58,522 nucleotides of DNA from Chloroflexia bacterium (GTDB lineage Bacteria > Chloroflexota > Chloroflexia > Thermomicrobiales > CFX8), in assembly GCA_030431755.1 (NCBI GenBank), contig JAUIIK010000013.1:1-58522 (forward strand), in the 5' to 3' direction. The notes beneath the pieces were generated by a model. The model saw only the letters and a list, made by a program, of their open reading frames with translations, was not told where the DNA came from and searched no databases. Shown piece after piece: positions 16,150 through 23,963 of this stretch. Every line of letters begins with the position of its first letter. Position 1 is the stretch's first letter. The translations under genes and the position numbers were made by a program.

Positions 16150-17358
16150 CTAGTGCGAGCCCACCAACGTGCGGATCCGATTGGCGATGATCTCTTCCTG
16201 ACCGGGCTGCAAGACCATCGGGTTAATGCCGATGGCTGACTCCTGGAGGAAACCCTGGGAGACGGCGATGCCGGGGTCGCCGTCCATCAAGCGGTTGACA
16301 ATCTCGACGACTGGCATCTCCAACAAGACCTCGTCGAAGCCAATCTGGGCCACCGGCACCGCCTCGGGCTCGTTCTGCTTCATGCGGATCTCGACGGTGA
16401 CGCCGGGCAGGTCCGCGAGCGACTCCTGAATCGTCTCCAGCATCGCATACCAGCGCTGCCACTCGGCCTGGTGGTCGCGTTCGACATATTGCTCCAGTGC
16501 CACCATCAGGCCGGCGATCTCCTCCTTGCCGACCTTCATCGGCCGCCCCAGCCCGTGATGTGGCGGACCGGGCAGCACGTGGTTCTCCAGGTAGCGCGTG
16601 CGCCAGGTCCAGGTCTCCGTCTCGACATCCATGTCCTGATGCTGCAAGGCGACCGACGCGATCAGCTCGGCACGGCCCGCGAGAATGCCCGACGCCTGCG
16701 GACCGCCGAGCGCTTTGCCGCCACTGAAACAGACGAGATCCGCGCCTTCGGCGATGAAGCGCTGGAGGTTACGCGCCGGCGGTAGTGTCGCCGCGGCATC
16801 GACGATGACCGGTAGATCGTACCGGTGGGCCAGCGCGACGAGCTCCGGCAGCTCGACCATGCCCGGCATCGCGCCGACCGAGTAGAAGATCGCCGCCGTG
16901 CGGTCGTTGATCGCAGCCTCGACCTGCCAAGGCCAGGTGCGCCCCTGGCCGGGATAGCCGACGTAGCCGACGTCGACCAGCTTCGCGCCCGAGACGCGCA
17001 GCGCGTGCGAGTAGGCGGTGACATGGCCGCGCTGGACGATAATCTCGTTCCGCAGACCGGCTGTGTCCGGCAGCTGGTCCATCGCCGCGAGGTCCAGCCC
17101 GGCAATGGCTGCGGCCGCCGACATCGTTAGGCCGGCTGCCGCGCCGGCGGTCACGTAGCCTGCCTCAGCGCCGGTTACGCGCGCGATCAGCTCGCCCGCT
17201 GCTTCCTGGAGATCCTCGATGCGGGCACAAGCAGCACCAGCGGAGGCCATCGCCTCGCGCACCTCCGGCGAGAGCACATGGCCGCTCAGCTTCGTCATCG
17301 GGCCGGCGGCATTGATGATCGTCTTGATCCCGTAGCGTTCGTAGAAGGATGCCGTCAT
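16150..17358 (-). CDS. SelA-like/DgaE-like PLP-dependent enzyme
   Basis: A 402-residue fold-type I PLP enzyme of the SelA-related group that includes D-glucosaminate-6-phosphate ammonia lyase. Key points are TIINAAGPMTKLSG at the N-terminus, the cofactor aspartate in LPVIVDAAATLPP (Asp187), and the Schiff-base lysine in CFSGGKALGGPQASG (Lys215). It lacks the long N-terminal domain and signature segments of true selenocysteine synthase, so it is not counted as the SelA needed for the selenoprotein at the window start. I prefer the ATG at 17358 (GTGGAGC upstream) over a GTG five codons earlier. It is divergent from a creatininase-family gene with a symmetrical inverted repeat between them. The substrate is unknown. 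Confidence 0.85.
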   Translation of the reverse strand: MTASFYERYGIKTIINAAGPMTKLSGHVLSPEVREAMASAGAACARIEDLQEAAGELIARVTGAEAGYVTAGAAAGLTMSAAAAIAGLDLAAMDQLPDTAGLRNEIIVQRGHVTAYSHALRVSGAKLVDVGYVGYPGQGRTWPWQVEAAINDRTAAIFYSVGAMPGMVELPELVALAHRYDLPVIVDAAATLPPARNLQRFIAEGADLVCFSGGKALGGPQASGILAGRAELIASVALQHQDMDVETETWTWRTRYLENHVLPGPPHHGLGRPMKVGKEEIAGLMVALEQYVERDHQAEWQRWYAMLETIQESLADLPGVTVEIRMKQNEPEAVPVAQIGFDEVLLEMPVVEIVNRLMDGDPGIAVSQGFLQESAIGINPMVLQPGQEEIIANRIRTLVGSH

Positions 17359-17447
17359 CGCTGCGCTCCACACTCTCTAGCAGGTCACGGCGCTTCGACA
17401 AGGAAGCGCGCCTGACCACGGGTTCCAATTGCCCATCTGACTGGCTA

Positions 17448-17477
17448 TCCTAGCCCGTCGCCGCCTGGGCTAGGATG
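17448..17477. promoter_or_regulatory. Symmetrical inverted repeat in divergent promoter region
   Basis: Perfect 10-bp arms ATCCTAGCCC (17448-17457) and GGGCTAGGAT (17468-17477) separated by 10 bp, centred between the SelA-like gene (minus) and the creatininase gene (plus). TAGGAT in each arm resembles a -10 hexamer pointing away from the centre in both directions. This could be a bidirectional promoter, a dimer operator or a hairpin. Confidence 0.5.
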
Positions 17478-17514
17478 AGCGCATCGGGAATCAGGCTAAG
17501 CGGGGAGATCCAGC

Positions 17515-18348
17515 ATGGATACGAATGTCGCCGTCTTCGGGGCCGGTATGCGCGAGTCGCATGGCCGGACCATCCACTGGCAGGAGATGCTGCGCCACGA
17601 ACTGCTCGCCGCGCTTGAGGACGACCCGGTCGTCATCCTGCCGGTGGGTTCCGTCGAGCAGCACGGCCCGCATTGCCCGATGGACGTCGACATCAGTCAC
17701 ACCCAGGCACTGGCGGTCGAGACGGCGCTGGCGATTGACGACTTCCCGGTCATCGTCGCGCCCCCGATGTGGATGGGGCTGACGCACTACAACATGGGCG
17801 AGGTCGGGACGCTCACGATCAGCGTCGAGACCTATATCGAGTTGCTCTCGCAGCTCTGCCGGAGCATCTGGGCCAACGGTTTCCGGCGTATCGTCGTCGT
17901 CAACGGCCACGGCGGCAACCGCCAGATCATCAAGGTCGTTTCGATCAAGCTGGCCGAGGAGAACATCTGGATGCTCCCGATCACCTTCTTCGAGATGGTC
18001 GACGACATCATCACCGAGCAATCCGACACCGACAGCACAATCGGCCACGGCGGCGAATGGGAGACGTCGCTACAACTCTACCTGCGCCCAACCCTGATTG
18101 ACCGCGACCTCCAAGTCGCCGATCCCGAGCGCGAGGACAACTTCACCGAGGACATCCTGAAGTACACCGGCTTCCCGGAGCGGCGGCGCGAGCGCGAACA
18201 CGGGGTACACGGCGATCCGACGACGGCATCGGCCGAGAAAGGCCAGCTGCTCTTCGAAGCTGCGAAGGCACGTCTGATCGAGGTCTGCCGGCAGTATCAC
18301 GCGCTACCCGAGTGGGACTACCGCCAGTTCGGCTCTCACTGTCCCTAG
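17515..18348 (+). CDS. Creatininase family amidohydrolase
   Basis: A 277-residue protein of the creatininase family, binuclear-metal amidases acting on cyclic or linear amides (creatinine, formamides and maturation substrates such as mycofactocin). Motifs in order: VVILPVGSVEQHGPHCPMDVD, PPMWMGLTHYNMG, VVVNGHGGNRQII (the metal-site NGHGGN) and IGHGGEWETSLQL. The start is well supported by CGGGGAGAT. The substrate cannot be named. It faces the SelA-like enzyme across a shared regulatory repeat, and a small uncharacterised gene follows after 44 bp. No mycofactocin cluster is present in the window. Confidence 0.92.
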   Translation: MDTNVAVFGAGMRESHGRTIHWQEMLRHELLAALEDDPVVILPVGSVEQHGPHCPMDVDISHTQALAVETALAIDDFPVIVAPPMWMGLTHYNMGEVGTLTISVETYIELLSQLCRSIWANGFRRIVVVNGHGGNRQIIKVVSIKLAEENIWMLPITFFEMVDDIITEQSDTDSTIGHGGEWETSLQLYLRPTLIDRDLQVADPEREDNFTEDILKYTGFPERRREREHGVHGDPTTASAEKGQLLFEAAKARLIEVCRQYHALPEWDYRQFGSHCP

Positions 18349-18392
18349 CCCACGTAGGAGCATCCGGCTTGAGCACGCTACGGAGGAAGAGT

Positions 18393-18716
18393 ATGCAGCG
18401 CTCGACAATGACGACCGCCGACCAGGCCCGTGCCTTCTACCAGCAGGTGCGCGAGGCGACCGCCAGGGCGATCCTCGACCACCTGATCGACCACCCGGAT
18501 GAACGCTTCGAGGGCGCGGACCTCGTCAAAGAACTCGGGCTCGATGAGCACAGCGATGTTGCACGCGCCACCTACCGGATGGGCCTGATCGCGGCCGAGT
18601 TGCATCTCGACCGCCCCTGGAACGAGGCTCAGCGTGGTTATCTCATGTCTGGCAAGCAGGCTGAGCTGCTGCGCCAAGCGCGAGCGAAGGTCGAAACCTC
18701 CGCAACAACCGCCTGA
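18393..18716 (+). CDS. Small hypothetical protein, possible winged-helix fold
   Basis: A 107-residue protein starting at the ATG after GGAGGA; the same frame is open further upstream, but that part overlaps the creatininase gene. The core (ATARAILDHLIDHPDERFEG, then ADLVKELGLDEHSDVARATY, then LIAAELHLDRPW) has the helix-turn-helix spacing of small winged-helix or effector-associated domains. It ends with an alanine-rich helix. There are no cysteines, signal peptide or membrane segment. I do not recognise a named family with certainty. It may be cotranscribed with the creatininase gene 44 bp upstream and ends 27 bp from the convergent LLM oxidoreductase gene. Confidence 0.7.
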   Translation: MQRSTMTTADQARAFYQQVREATARAILDHLIDHPDERFEGADLVKELGLDEHSDVARATYRMGLIAAELHLDRPWNEAQRGYLMSGKQAELLRQARAKVETSATTA

Positions 18717-18743
18717 TCAGATAAGGCAGCAACCACCGGCAGA

Positions 18744-19598
18744 TCAGCCGTCACGCAACGACGGCAGCGTGTCGATCACGACCTGTTGCAGCACCTCGTA
18801 CTGCGCCTCATCACGCGGCCATGGGATCTGAAAATCGGTGAAGCCGACGGCTTTGTAGGCTTCGGTCCACTTCGCGAACGCCTCCGACGACTCCAGAAAC
18901 GTCGCAGCCGGGCTGACCGAGCGCACAATCTCGCCCGGATCGCGGCCAATCTCCCGGCAGAAGTCGTCAAGCTTCTCGTTGCCGGCCGCCGCTTCGTCGG
19001 GCATGCCACGCGCATTCCAGATGTCCGCGTGCCGCGCGGTCAACCGGAGCATACGCGGTCCCGACGCGCCGATCAGGACCGGCAAGCGCGGCTGCTGGAC
19101 TGGTTTCGGCTCGAACGGAGCATCGAGCAACTGGTAGTAACGGCCATCGTAGGTCGTGCGCTCCTCTGTCTGGAGTAGATCCCAGACCTCCAGCGCCTCG
19201 GCGAGGCGGTCGACCCGCTCGCCAGCCGACGGGAATGGGAATCCGTAGGCCTCATGTTCCCGCTCGACCCAGCCGGCCCCGACCCCGAAGTCAACCCGCC
19301 CACCTGAGACGTGATCGACGGTCACCGCTTGTTTGAGCAGGAACGCCGGATTGCGGTAGGTATTGCCGCAGACCATCACCCCGAGCCGGACGCGCTCGGT
19401 GAACGGCGCAAGCGCCGCCAGCATCGTGTACGCCTCGTGGGTCGGCTCCATGACATCGAACAAGCCGTAGAAATGGTCGACGACCATGAACGAGTCGAAG
19501 CCAAACGCCTCCGTCTCCTCCGCCCGCCGCACCATTTCCGCAAACGTAGCCCGCTGCCCGACCACCAACCCAAAGCTCAACCCGCGCCCCTCAACCAT
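18744..19598 (-). CDS. LLM-class flavin/F420-dependent oxidoreductase
   Basis: A 284-residue luciferase-like TIM-barrel protein. Signatures include GFDSFMVVDHFYG at the second strand, RVRLGVMVCGNTYRNPAFLLKQA, DHVSGGRVDFGVGAGWVEREHEAYG (the family's SGGR...G.G) and LPVLIGASGPRMLRLTARHADIWNARG. The GNTYRNP segment and overall pattern are those of F420-dependent members (F420-1 type), more likely here than FMN-dependent monooxygenases. The substrate is unknown. It is transcribed alone. Its 3' end is 27 bp from the convergent small hypothetical gene, and a 200-bp featureless gap separates it from the restriction-modification pair. Confidence 0.92.
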   Translation of the reverse strand: MVEGRGLSFGLVVGQRATFAEMVRRAEETEAFGFDSFMVVDHFYGLFDVMEPTHEAYTMLAALAPFTERVRLGVMVCGNTYRNPAFLLKQAVTVDHVSGGRVDFGVGAGWVEREHEAYGFPFPSAGERVDRLAEALEVWDLLQTEERTTYDGRYYQLLDAPFEPKPVQQPRLPVLIGASGPRMLRLTARHADIWNARGMPDEAAAGNEKLDDFCREIGRDPGEIVRSVSPAATFLESSEAFAKWTEAYKAVGFTDFQIPWPRDEAQYEVLQQVVIDTLPSLRDG

Positions 19599-19799
19599 CG
19601 CCCACCTCCCCGATCCCGCTCAATGTTCCACACACCGACTGTAGCGCTATTGGACGCTATGGTGCGGATTCATCCGAGGTTCTATGCGCACCAGATGCGC
19701 GTCGAACGCTGGCGCATGTGACAAGTCCTGACATTGAGTTTTGGGAGTGGCAGCATGTGCGATGGCCAATGATTACCGGACGCACATGTCAGATGATTG

Positions 19800-20609
19800 C
19801 TAGGGTGTCCGCATCTGGTAGGTTCGTAGATCCTCATGCGATATCTCGTCTGCGCTAGTGAGACGATAGTGCTTCTCGGTGACGATCTTAACCCCCTCGC
19901 CAGCACTTTCCATTTCAAACAGAGCTATCAGGTCGTCCCCCATGAACTGGGATGCTATTGGCCTACAGATCAGTGCAGGGAAGCGAGCAGCGCTTAGTGC
20001 TATGTCCTGCTCAATCTGCACAACGCTCAGGATATCCGTCCCGCCTTTGGCTTGAACCGGCAAGACATACTGAGCCCCATGTTTGTCTACACCGACATAC
20101 AATTCGTCTGTTTCGACCTGGCCCATACCTTTGACATAGGTACGTAAGTGACTTTGTAGCGAGTAGCAGGCTACTCCAGAAAAGATGTCAATGAGTCGGT
20201 TGTAGCGCAGCTTCGCGAGTAGTGCTTGTTCATCTCCAAGCGCATATCGAGTAATGATGCTTGGAGTTGCATCAGGCACTTTTGTTTCAACGAGTCCCTG
20301 GGTCGGAAGTATGTGAGCAAGTGCGACCGCATCAAAGCGATATGTACTCCGTCCGGCCAGGCGGATAATCCAATTTAGCGCCCCTGGAGCCGCTTCCCGT
20401 ACACGATCCGGCAGTAGCCGACGAAATCGGTAAGTGTAGACTACATCGCCGAGATTACTTGGTCGTTTCAGACCCAATGTTCTTGCAGCGTCGACTATCT
20501 CTTGGCGCTGGAATACGACACTGTCGACACCAGGCTCGAAGTGTTGAAAGAAGATGTGCTCGATGATCTGGTCGTAATCTCCAACTCGACCGCTCACTTT
20601 CCTGGCCAC
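19800..20609 (-). CDS. Probable type II restriction endonuclease (PD-(D/E)XK-like)
   Basis: A 269-residue protein overlapping the 3' end of a DNA methyltransferase gene by 16 bp, the usual arrangement of a restriction partner. A nuclease-like signature is visible at about 165-188: VETDELYVGVD...YVLPVQAKGG. An acidic residue (Asp168 or Glu169) precedes a beta hairpin ending in Q-A-K (Gln186-Lys188), a Q-for-E form of the D...ExK motif. The N-terminal 130 residues may hold the target-recognition part. I do not recognise the isoschizomer family. Base composition is clearly lower in GC than the surroundings, suggesting horizontal transfer together with the methylase. The start is GTG. Confidence 0.65.
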   Translation of the reverse strand: MARKVSGRVGDYDQIIEHIFFQHFEPGVDSVVFQRQEIVDAARTLGLKRPSNLGDVVYTYRFRRLLPDRVREAAPGALNWIIRLAGRSTYRFDAVALAHILPTQGLVETKVPDATPSIITRYALGDEQALLAKLRYNRLIDIFSGVACYSLQSHLRTYVKGMGQVETDELYVGVDKHGAQYVLPVQAKGGTDILSVVQIEQDIALSAARFPALICRPIASQFMGDDLIALFEMESAGEGVKIVTEKHYRLTSADEISHEDLRTYQMRTP

Positions 20610-21919
20610 CGGAGCACTACCACTTCCTCACGAAGCTGCTGGCGTGTCGCCGTTGCGAGACGTGTTCGAAAGAGATCGATACTCTCGCACTCGTACCCTA
20701 TTGACTCCGCCAGCTCCGCTAGAATCTGGCCGGTGCGAATCATGATCCGCAGGTAGGATGCCTGGTCCCCCACAACATAGGCAAGGCGTGCTCCGGGTCG
20801 CAGGGCGGCTTTGAGAGTCTCGAGGTGACGCAACATGCCGCCGAAGTAGAGCTTGGTTACACGTGGATAAAGCCGTTCAAAACCTGAGGTCTTGCCCAGT
20901 TCAACGCGCCGGGCTTCAATCTCTTCGGCTATGCGATTGATCTCGGGATGGTCCGCAATGAGATCGTCATCGCGATCGGCCTTGTACACACCACGTGTGT
21001 TGGAGCGCACCAACCCTTTCTTGATGCGTTGAAGGTCTGTACGATCCCGCATGTAGCCCAGTAGTACCGTCTCCAAGCGCGTTGTCCGAGAGTAGTCCTT
21101 CTCGTTGGGGTAGGGCGGTGAAGTAATGATGGCATCGATACTCTCCGGCTCCAACACATCGAGAATATCGCGTGCGTCCGCCTGATGAACTAGTGCGGGC
21201 GTGCCATTCTGGTCCTGCAGGACTCGCAAGTCACCAGCCATGCGTTTGACACCGAGATACCAGGGCGCGATCACAGCCGCGTCCGGTTTTGGTTTACCAA
21301 CGCCGACTTCCGGACCAAAGTGCAAGTTGCCGATCGGTCCGGTCAATGCCGTTGCCAGGGCGAGTCGTTCATGGTCATAGTAGCTATCATCCCGGCAGGC
21401 CTCGATACACTCGAGGAGCACTAGTGTCTTGTGGAGCGGACGTGGACTGATCGAGTTCTTGAGGAGTAGCCGAGCGGTTTCCGGCGGCAGTTCACGTAGT
21501 ACCGCTTCGCTTGGCGTCAATAGCGCTGCTTCATCCGGCACCCCATCGGCCTGTAGTCGTTGCCATGCGCGATCACGAATTCGCGCAGCGTGTTCGAGCA
21601 ATCCATCGGGGTCAGGCGACCAGTCGACTTTGACCTTGCTCGCCAAATAGGCGGCAGGGGTTGCTTCGATGCCCACACTCGGGATGCCGTTCTTCTTAGA
21701 CTCTACCAGTGTGGTGCCTGTCCCACAGAATGGATCTAGCACGCGCTGCTCAGACGTCAGCGCAAATCGTCGCAGATACTCACGCACGAGGTGCGGGGGA
21801 TACGAAAGCACAAAGCGATACCACTCATGCGCGGGAGCATCCTGCGGTTCAAGTTTGTTGATTGCGCCGTTGCTTCGACGCTTGCGCTGAGGCTCTGCTG
21901 TTGAGGACAATCGCTCCAC
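20594..21919 (-). CDS. Site-specific DNA methyltransferase (N4-cytosine/N6-adenine type)
   Basis: A 441-residue amino-methyltransferase. Motif I (SAM binding) is RVLDPFCGTGTTLVESKKNG at 59-78; the catalytic motif IV is IITSPPYPNEKDY at 264-276. Motif I comes first, with about 195 residues between the two, which probably contain the target-recognition region. The final part GARLAYVVGDQASYL supplies further cofactor-fold strands. TSPPY can occur in both N4-C and N6-A enzymes, so the modified base is not assigned. The gene precedes and overlaps the probable endonuclease. It has a GTG start with AGGTGGAG nearby, and GTACGTAC lies 41 bp upstream. GC content is lower than in neighbouring genes. Confidence 0.85.
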   Translation of the reverse strand: MERLSSTAEPQRKRRSNGAINKLEPQDAPAHEWYRFVLSYPPHLVREYLRRFALTSEQRVLDPFCGTGTTLVESKKNGIPSVGIEATPAAYLASKVKVDWSPDPDGLLEHAARIRDRAWQRLQADGVPDEAALLTPSEAVLRELPPETARLLLKNSISPRPLHKTLVLLECIEACRDDSYYDHERLALATALTGPIGNLHFGPEVGVGKPKPDAAVIAPWYLGVKRMAGDLRVLQDQNGTPALVHQADARDILDVLEPESIDAIITSPPYPNEKDYSRTTRLETVLLGYMRDRTDLQRIKKGLVRSNTRGVYKADRDDDLIADHPEINRIAEEIEARRVELGKTSGFERLYPRVTKLYFGGMLRHLETLKAALRPGARLAYVVGDQASYLRIMIRTGQILAELAESIGYECESIDLFRTRLATATRQQLREEVVVLRWPGK

Positions 21920-21959
21920 CTACTCACATGTGCCGGTGACTCACCTCACGAATCATAGC

Positions 21960-21967
21960 GTACGTAC
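21960..21967. promoter_or_regulatory. GTACGTAC palindrome upstream of methyltransferase
   Basis: An 8-bp palindrome in the leader of the restriction-modification operon. The same 8-mer is found within TGTACGTACA at 1826 and 32904, each in an upstream region. Whether it is a regulator site is untested. Confidence 0.3.
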
Positions 21968-22147
21968 AAACACGCGCGATACAAGGGGTGGATTGCTTGA
22001 TCGAGGCCTCATTTGCCAATGCGTGATTGGTGAGTTCTCAACACAATTGCGATAGTTTGCCGCAAGACGCAACGCGAACCACTCACACAGATAGAACAGG
22101 TAGCACCGAATCCACCGGATCCCATATTGACACTTAAGGATCGAAGG

Positions 22148-22230
22148 TGCCGAAGGTGGGAGTCGAACCCACACGCCCGTGAGGGCAACGGTTTTTGAGA
22201 CCGTCGCGTCTGCCATTCCGCCACTTCGGC
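22148..22230 (-). tRNA. tRNA-Leu (anticodon CAA)
   Basis: On the minus strand the acceptor stem GCCGAAG pairs with CTUCGGC-type CTTCGGC at the 3' end, with discriminator A at 22148. The anticodon stem ACGGT/ACCGT encloses the loop CTCAAAA, giving anticodon CAA. A long variable arm (TGCCCTCACGGGCGT) marks a class II tRNA, as expected for leucine. The T arm GTGGGTTCGACTCCCAC is normal. A full CCA is not encoded (ACCT follows). It decodes UUG. Confidence 0.95.
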
Positions 22231-22281
22231 TCTGTGTGGCACCCTAGCCGTCCCGGTCCAGGCCAGTACGGGTAGCGGTCT

Positions 22282-22311
22282 AGTATAAGAAGCTAGACCG
22301 TCACGTTACAA
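22282..22311 (-). promoter_or_regulatory. Promoter of tRNA-Leu
   Basis: Reading the minus strand: TTGTAA (22311-22306) as -35, an 18-nt spacer, and TATACT (22287-22282) as -10, about 52 bp before the tRNA 5' end. The -10 lies inside an inverted repeat CGGTCTAG/CTAGACCG (22276-22283 and 22293-22300). Confidence 0.6.
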
Positions 22312-22437
22312 CCCGTCAACGCGAGCCGTGACATATCTCCCAGGCCGGGTACAACCGTATCCACGCCACTGGCCGTATGATTAGTGTAGGCAACGGGATG
22401 AGGTGGCGCGTCGTCGCCGCATTGTGGTTGGAATAGT

Positions 22438-22998
22438 ATGGCCAGACGAGGCTCCAACTCGAGGACTGCTGTCGCAACCCGCTCGGCACTGAACGCGCGC
22501 GAGGTCTATCAAGCAACTCGCCGCAGCGCCTACGGATCGTCGCCGGACGACCTCTTCGCGGTCAACCCGCTGCGCCGGTCCGCCGCGATCTCATTCGGCT
22601 CCTGGGCGTTGCTGGTGATCCCGGCCGCCTTCATGAATGGCGATCTCCAGGCGCTCTTCCTGATCGGCTTCGGCTGGATGGCCGCCGCCGGGGTCGTCTT
22701 CGTCACACCGATCTTCTTCTGGTCGCTGGCCGAGGTCGGCTGGCGCGCCTACCGGCGCAAGAAGCACCCCGGCATCGAGGAGCTCGACATCAGCCAGCGC
22801 GTCTACAACCTGCTCATCCGCCACGGCTTCGAGACGATCGAGCAGATCGACCGCACCCCGGACTCGTCGCTGCTGCTGCTCTCGAACGTCGATGCCAGGA
22901 CGCTCCACAACATCCGCCGGGCCGTCAACATCTGGAAGTATCAGCGCTGGCAGGAGCGCGGCTTTCCGCTCGGCGAAACACCAGACAAGATCAGCTAG
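22438..22998 (+). CDS. Two-TM membrane protein with RNA-polymerase alpha-CTD-like C-terminal domain
   Basis: A 186-residue protein. The N-terminus is basic and cytoplasmic (about 1-48). Two hydrophobic helices follow at about 49-66 and 72-96, then a basic stop sequence (RAYRRKKH). Residues about 112-163 (GIEELDISQRVYNLLIRHGF, then ETIEQIDRTP, SNVDARTLHNIRRAV) match the alpha-subunit CTD pattern: IEELD-hydrophobic-S-x-x-x-YN-x-L, G-x-x-T-x-x-x-L/I, and a second helix-hairpin-helix ending in an I-R-R-A helix. Alpha-CTD binds UP-element DNA and activators. A membrane-tethered version would have DNA-binding potential at the inner membrane face. The function is inferred. Its stop overlaps the convergent nucleoside hydrolase stop by 4 bp (CTAG). 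Confidence 0.75.
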   Translation: MARRGSNSRTAVATRSALNAREVYQATRRSAYGSSPDDLFAVNPLRRSAAISFGSWALLVIPAAFMNGDLQALFLIGFGWMAAAGVVFVTPIFFWSLAEVGWRAYRRKKHPGIEELDISQRVYNLLIRHGFETIEQIDRTPDSSLLLLSNVDARTLHNIRRAVNIWKYQRWQERGFPLGETPDKIS

Positions 22999-23951
22999 CT
23001 GGCCTGGCCCGGCACGTTTCGCGCCGCCTCGACGAGGTAGCCGAGCATCGCCTCCGGATCCAGGCCGCGCGCGACGGCGACACCGTGACCCGGCTCCGAT
23101 GGCGTCGCATGAATCGTGCCCTGGTGCTCGTCACTACAATCGACCGACATGGCGTGCCACTCCCAGCGCTCTGGCTGGACACCGGCCGCACCGAGCGCCG
23201 CATAGAGATCGTGGACGGCGACGCCGGCCCGTCCGTAGACCTTGTTCGCGTACTCCCAGAGATGGCGCAGCCAGCCCTCGACATAGGCGCCAACCGGCGA
23301 ACCCACAGCATCGGCAACGCCGGCGAGCGCGTCCACCGGTATCTGGCACGAGGTCGTGACGTCGTAGTCGTAGAGGCGGACATCGACGCCGGAACGGACA
23401 ACAATGTCCGCCGCCTCAGGGTCGCTATGAAAGTTGAACTCAGCCGTCGGGCTAACACGCGTCGGGATGCGTCCGACGGTTCCGCCCATGACATAGAGCG
23501 ACTCGATCCCGGCCAGCGCGCCGCCATCCTCGCTGAGCAGCCGGGCAACATTCGTCAACGGGCCGATCGCGACCAAGCGCTTCGGCACATCCGACGGCTC
23601 GCGGCACCAGTCGCGCAGTGGCGCGTGCGCGCTACCAGCGACCGCCTGCGACGGCTCCGGCAACGGCGGGTCACCATCGGCCATGTCGCCGTGCAGCGCT
23701 GAGCCGGGCACGAGGACGCGGTTGAGCGGCTCGGATGCGCCGGCATAGACCGGCACATCCTCCCGTCCGGCGACCGCCAGCACTCGCAAGGCGTTGGCGG
23801 TCCCGCGCTCCAACGACACGTTGCCGGCAACCGTCGTGATGAAGTCGACCTGAACATGCGGCGTCCCGAGCAGCGCCAGGATCGCCAGCGCGTCGTCGCG
23901 GCCGGGGTCACAGTCGACGACGACGCGGACGGGCTCGGTGGCCTGGGTCAT
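22995..23951 (-). CDS. Nucleoside hydrolase (second copy)
   Basis: A 318-residue member of the IU-nucleoside hydrolase family with an intact metal site VVVDCDPGRDDALAI (Asp13, Asp15, Asp19, Asp20), FITTVAGNVSLERGTANALRVL, AIGPLTNVARLLSE and TAEFNFHSDPEAADIVV. The usual late H-D-x-(L) motif reads AVHDLYAALG, supplying the final calcium ligand. It shares family features with the copy at 8354-9280 but differs in length and loops. It is probably cotranscribed with the 197-residue hypothetical protein gene that ends 12 bp upstream of its start. The natural riboside substrate is not predictable. Confidence 0.93.
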   Translation of the reverse strand: MTQATEPVRVVVDCDPGRDDALAILALLGTPHVQVDFITTVAGNVSLERGTANALRVLAVAGREDVPVYAGASEPLNRVLVPGSALHGDMADGDPPLPEPSQAVAGSAHAPLRDWCREPSDVPKRLVAIGPLTNVARLLSEDGGALAGIESLYVMGGTVGRIPTRVSPTAEFNFHSDPEAADIVVRSGVDVRLYDYDVTTSCQIPVDALAGVADAVGSPVGAYVEGWLRHLWEYANKVYGRAGVAVHDLYAALGAAGVQPERWEWHAMSVDCSDEHQGTIHATPSEPGHGVAVARGLDPEAMLGYLVEAARNVPGQAS

Positions 23952-23963
23952 GTGCTGCGCTCG

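Noticed and set aside
16150-17358. Selenocysteine synthase SelA as a partner of the selenoprotein
   Set aside because: It belongs to the SelA-related fold group but lacks the N-terminal domain and the conserved segments of true SelA; no other sel genes are in the window.
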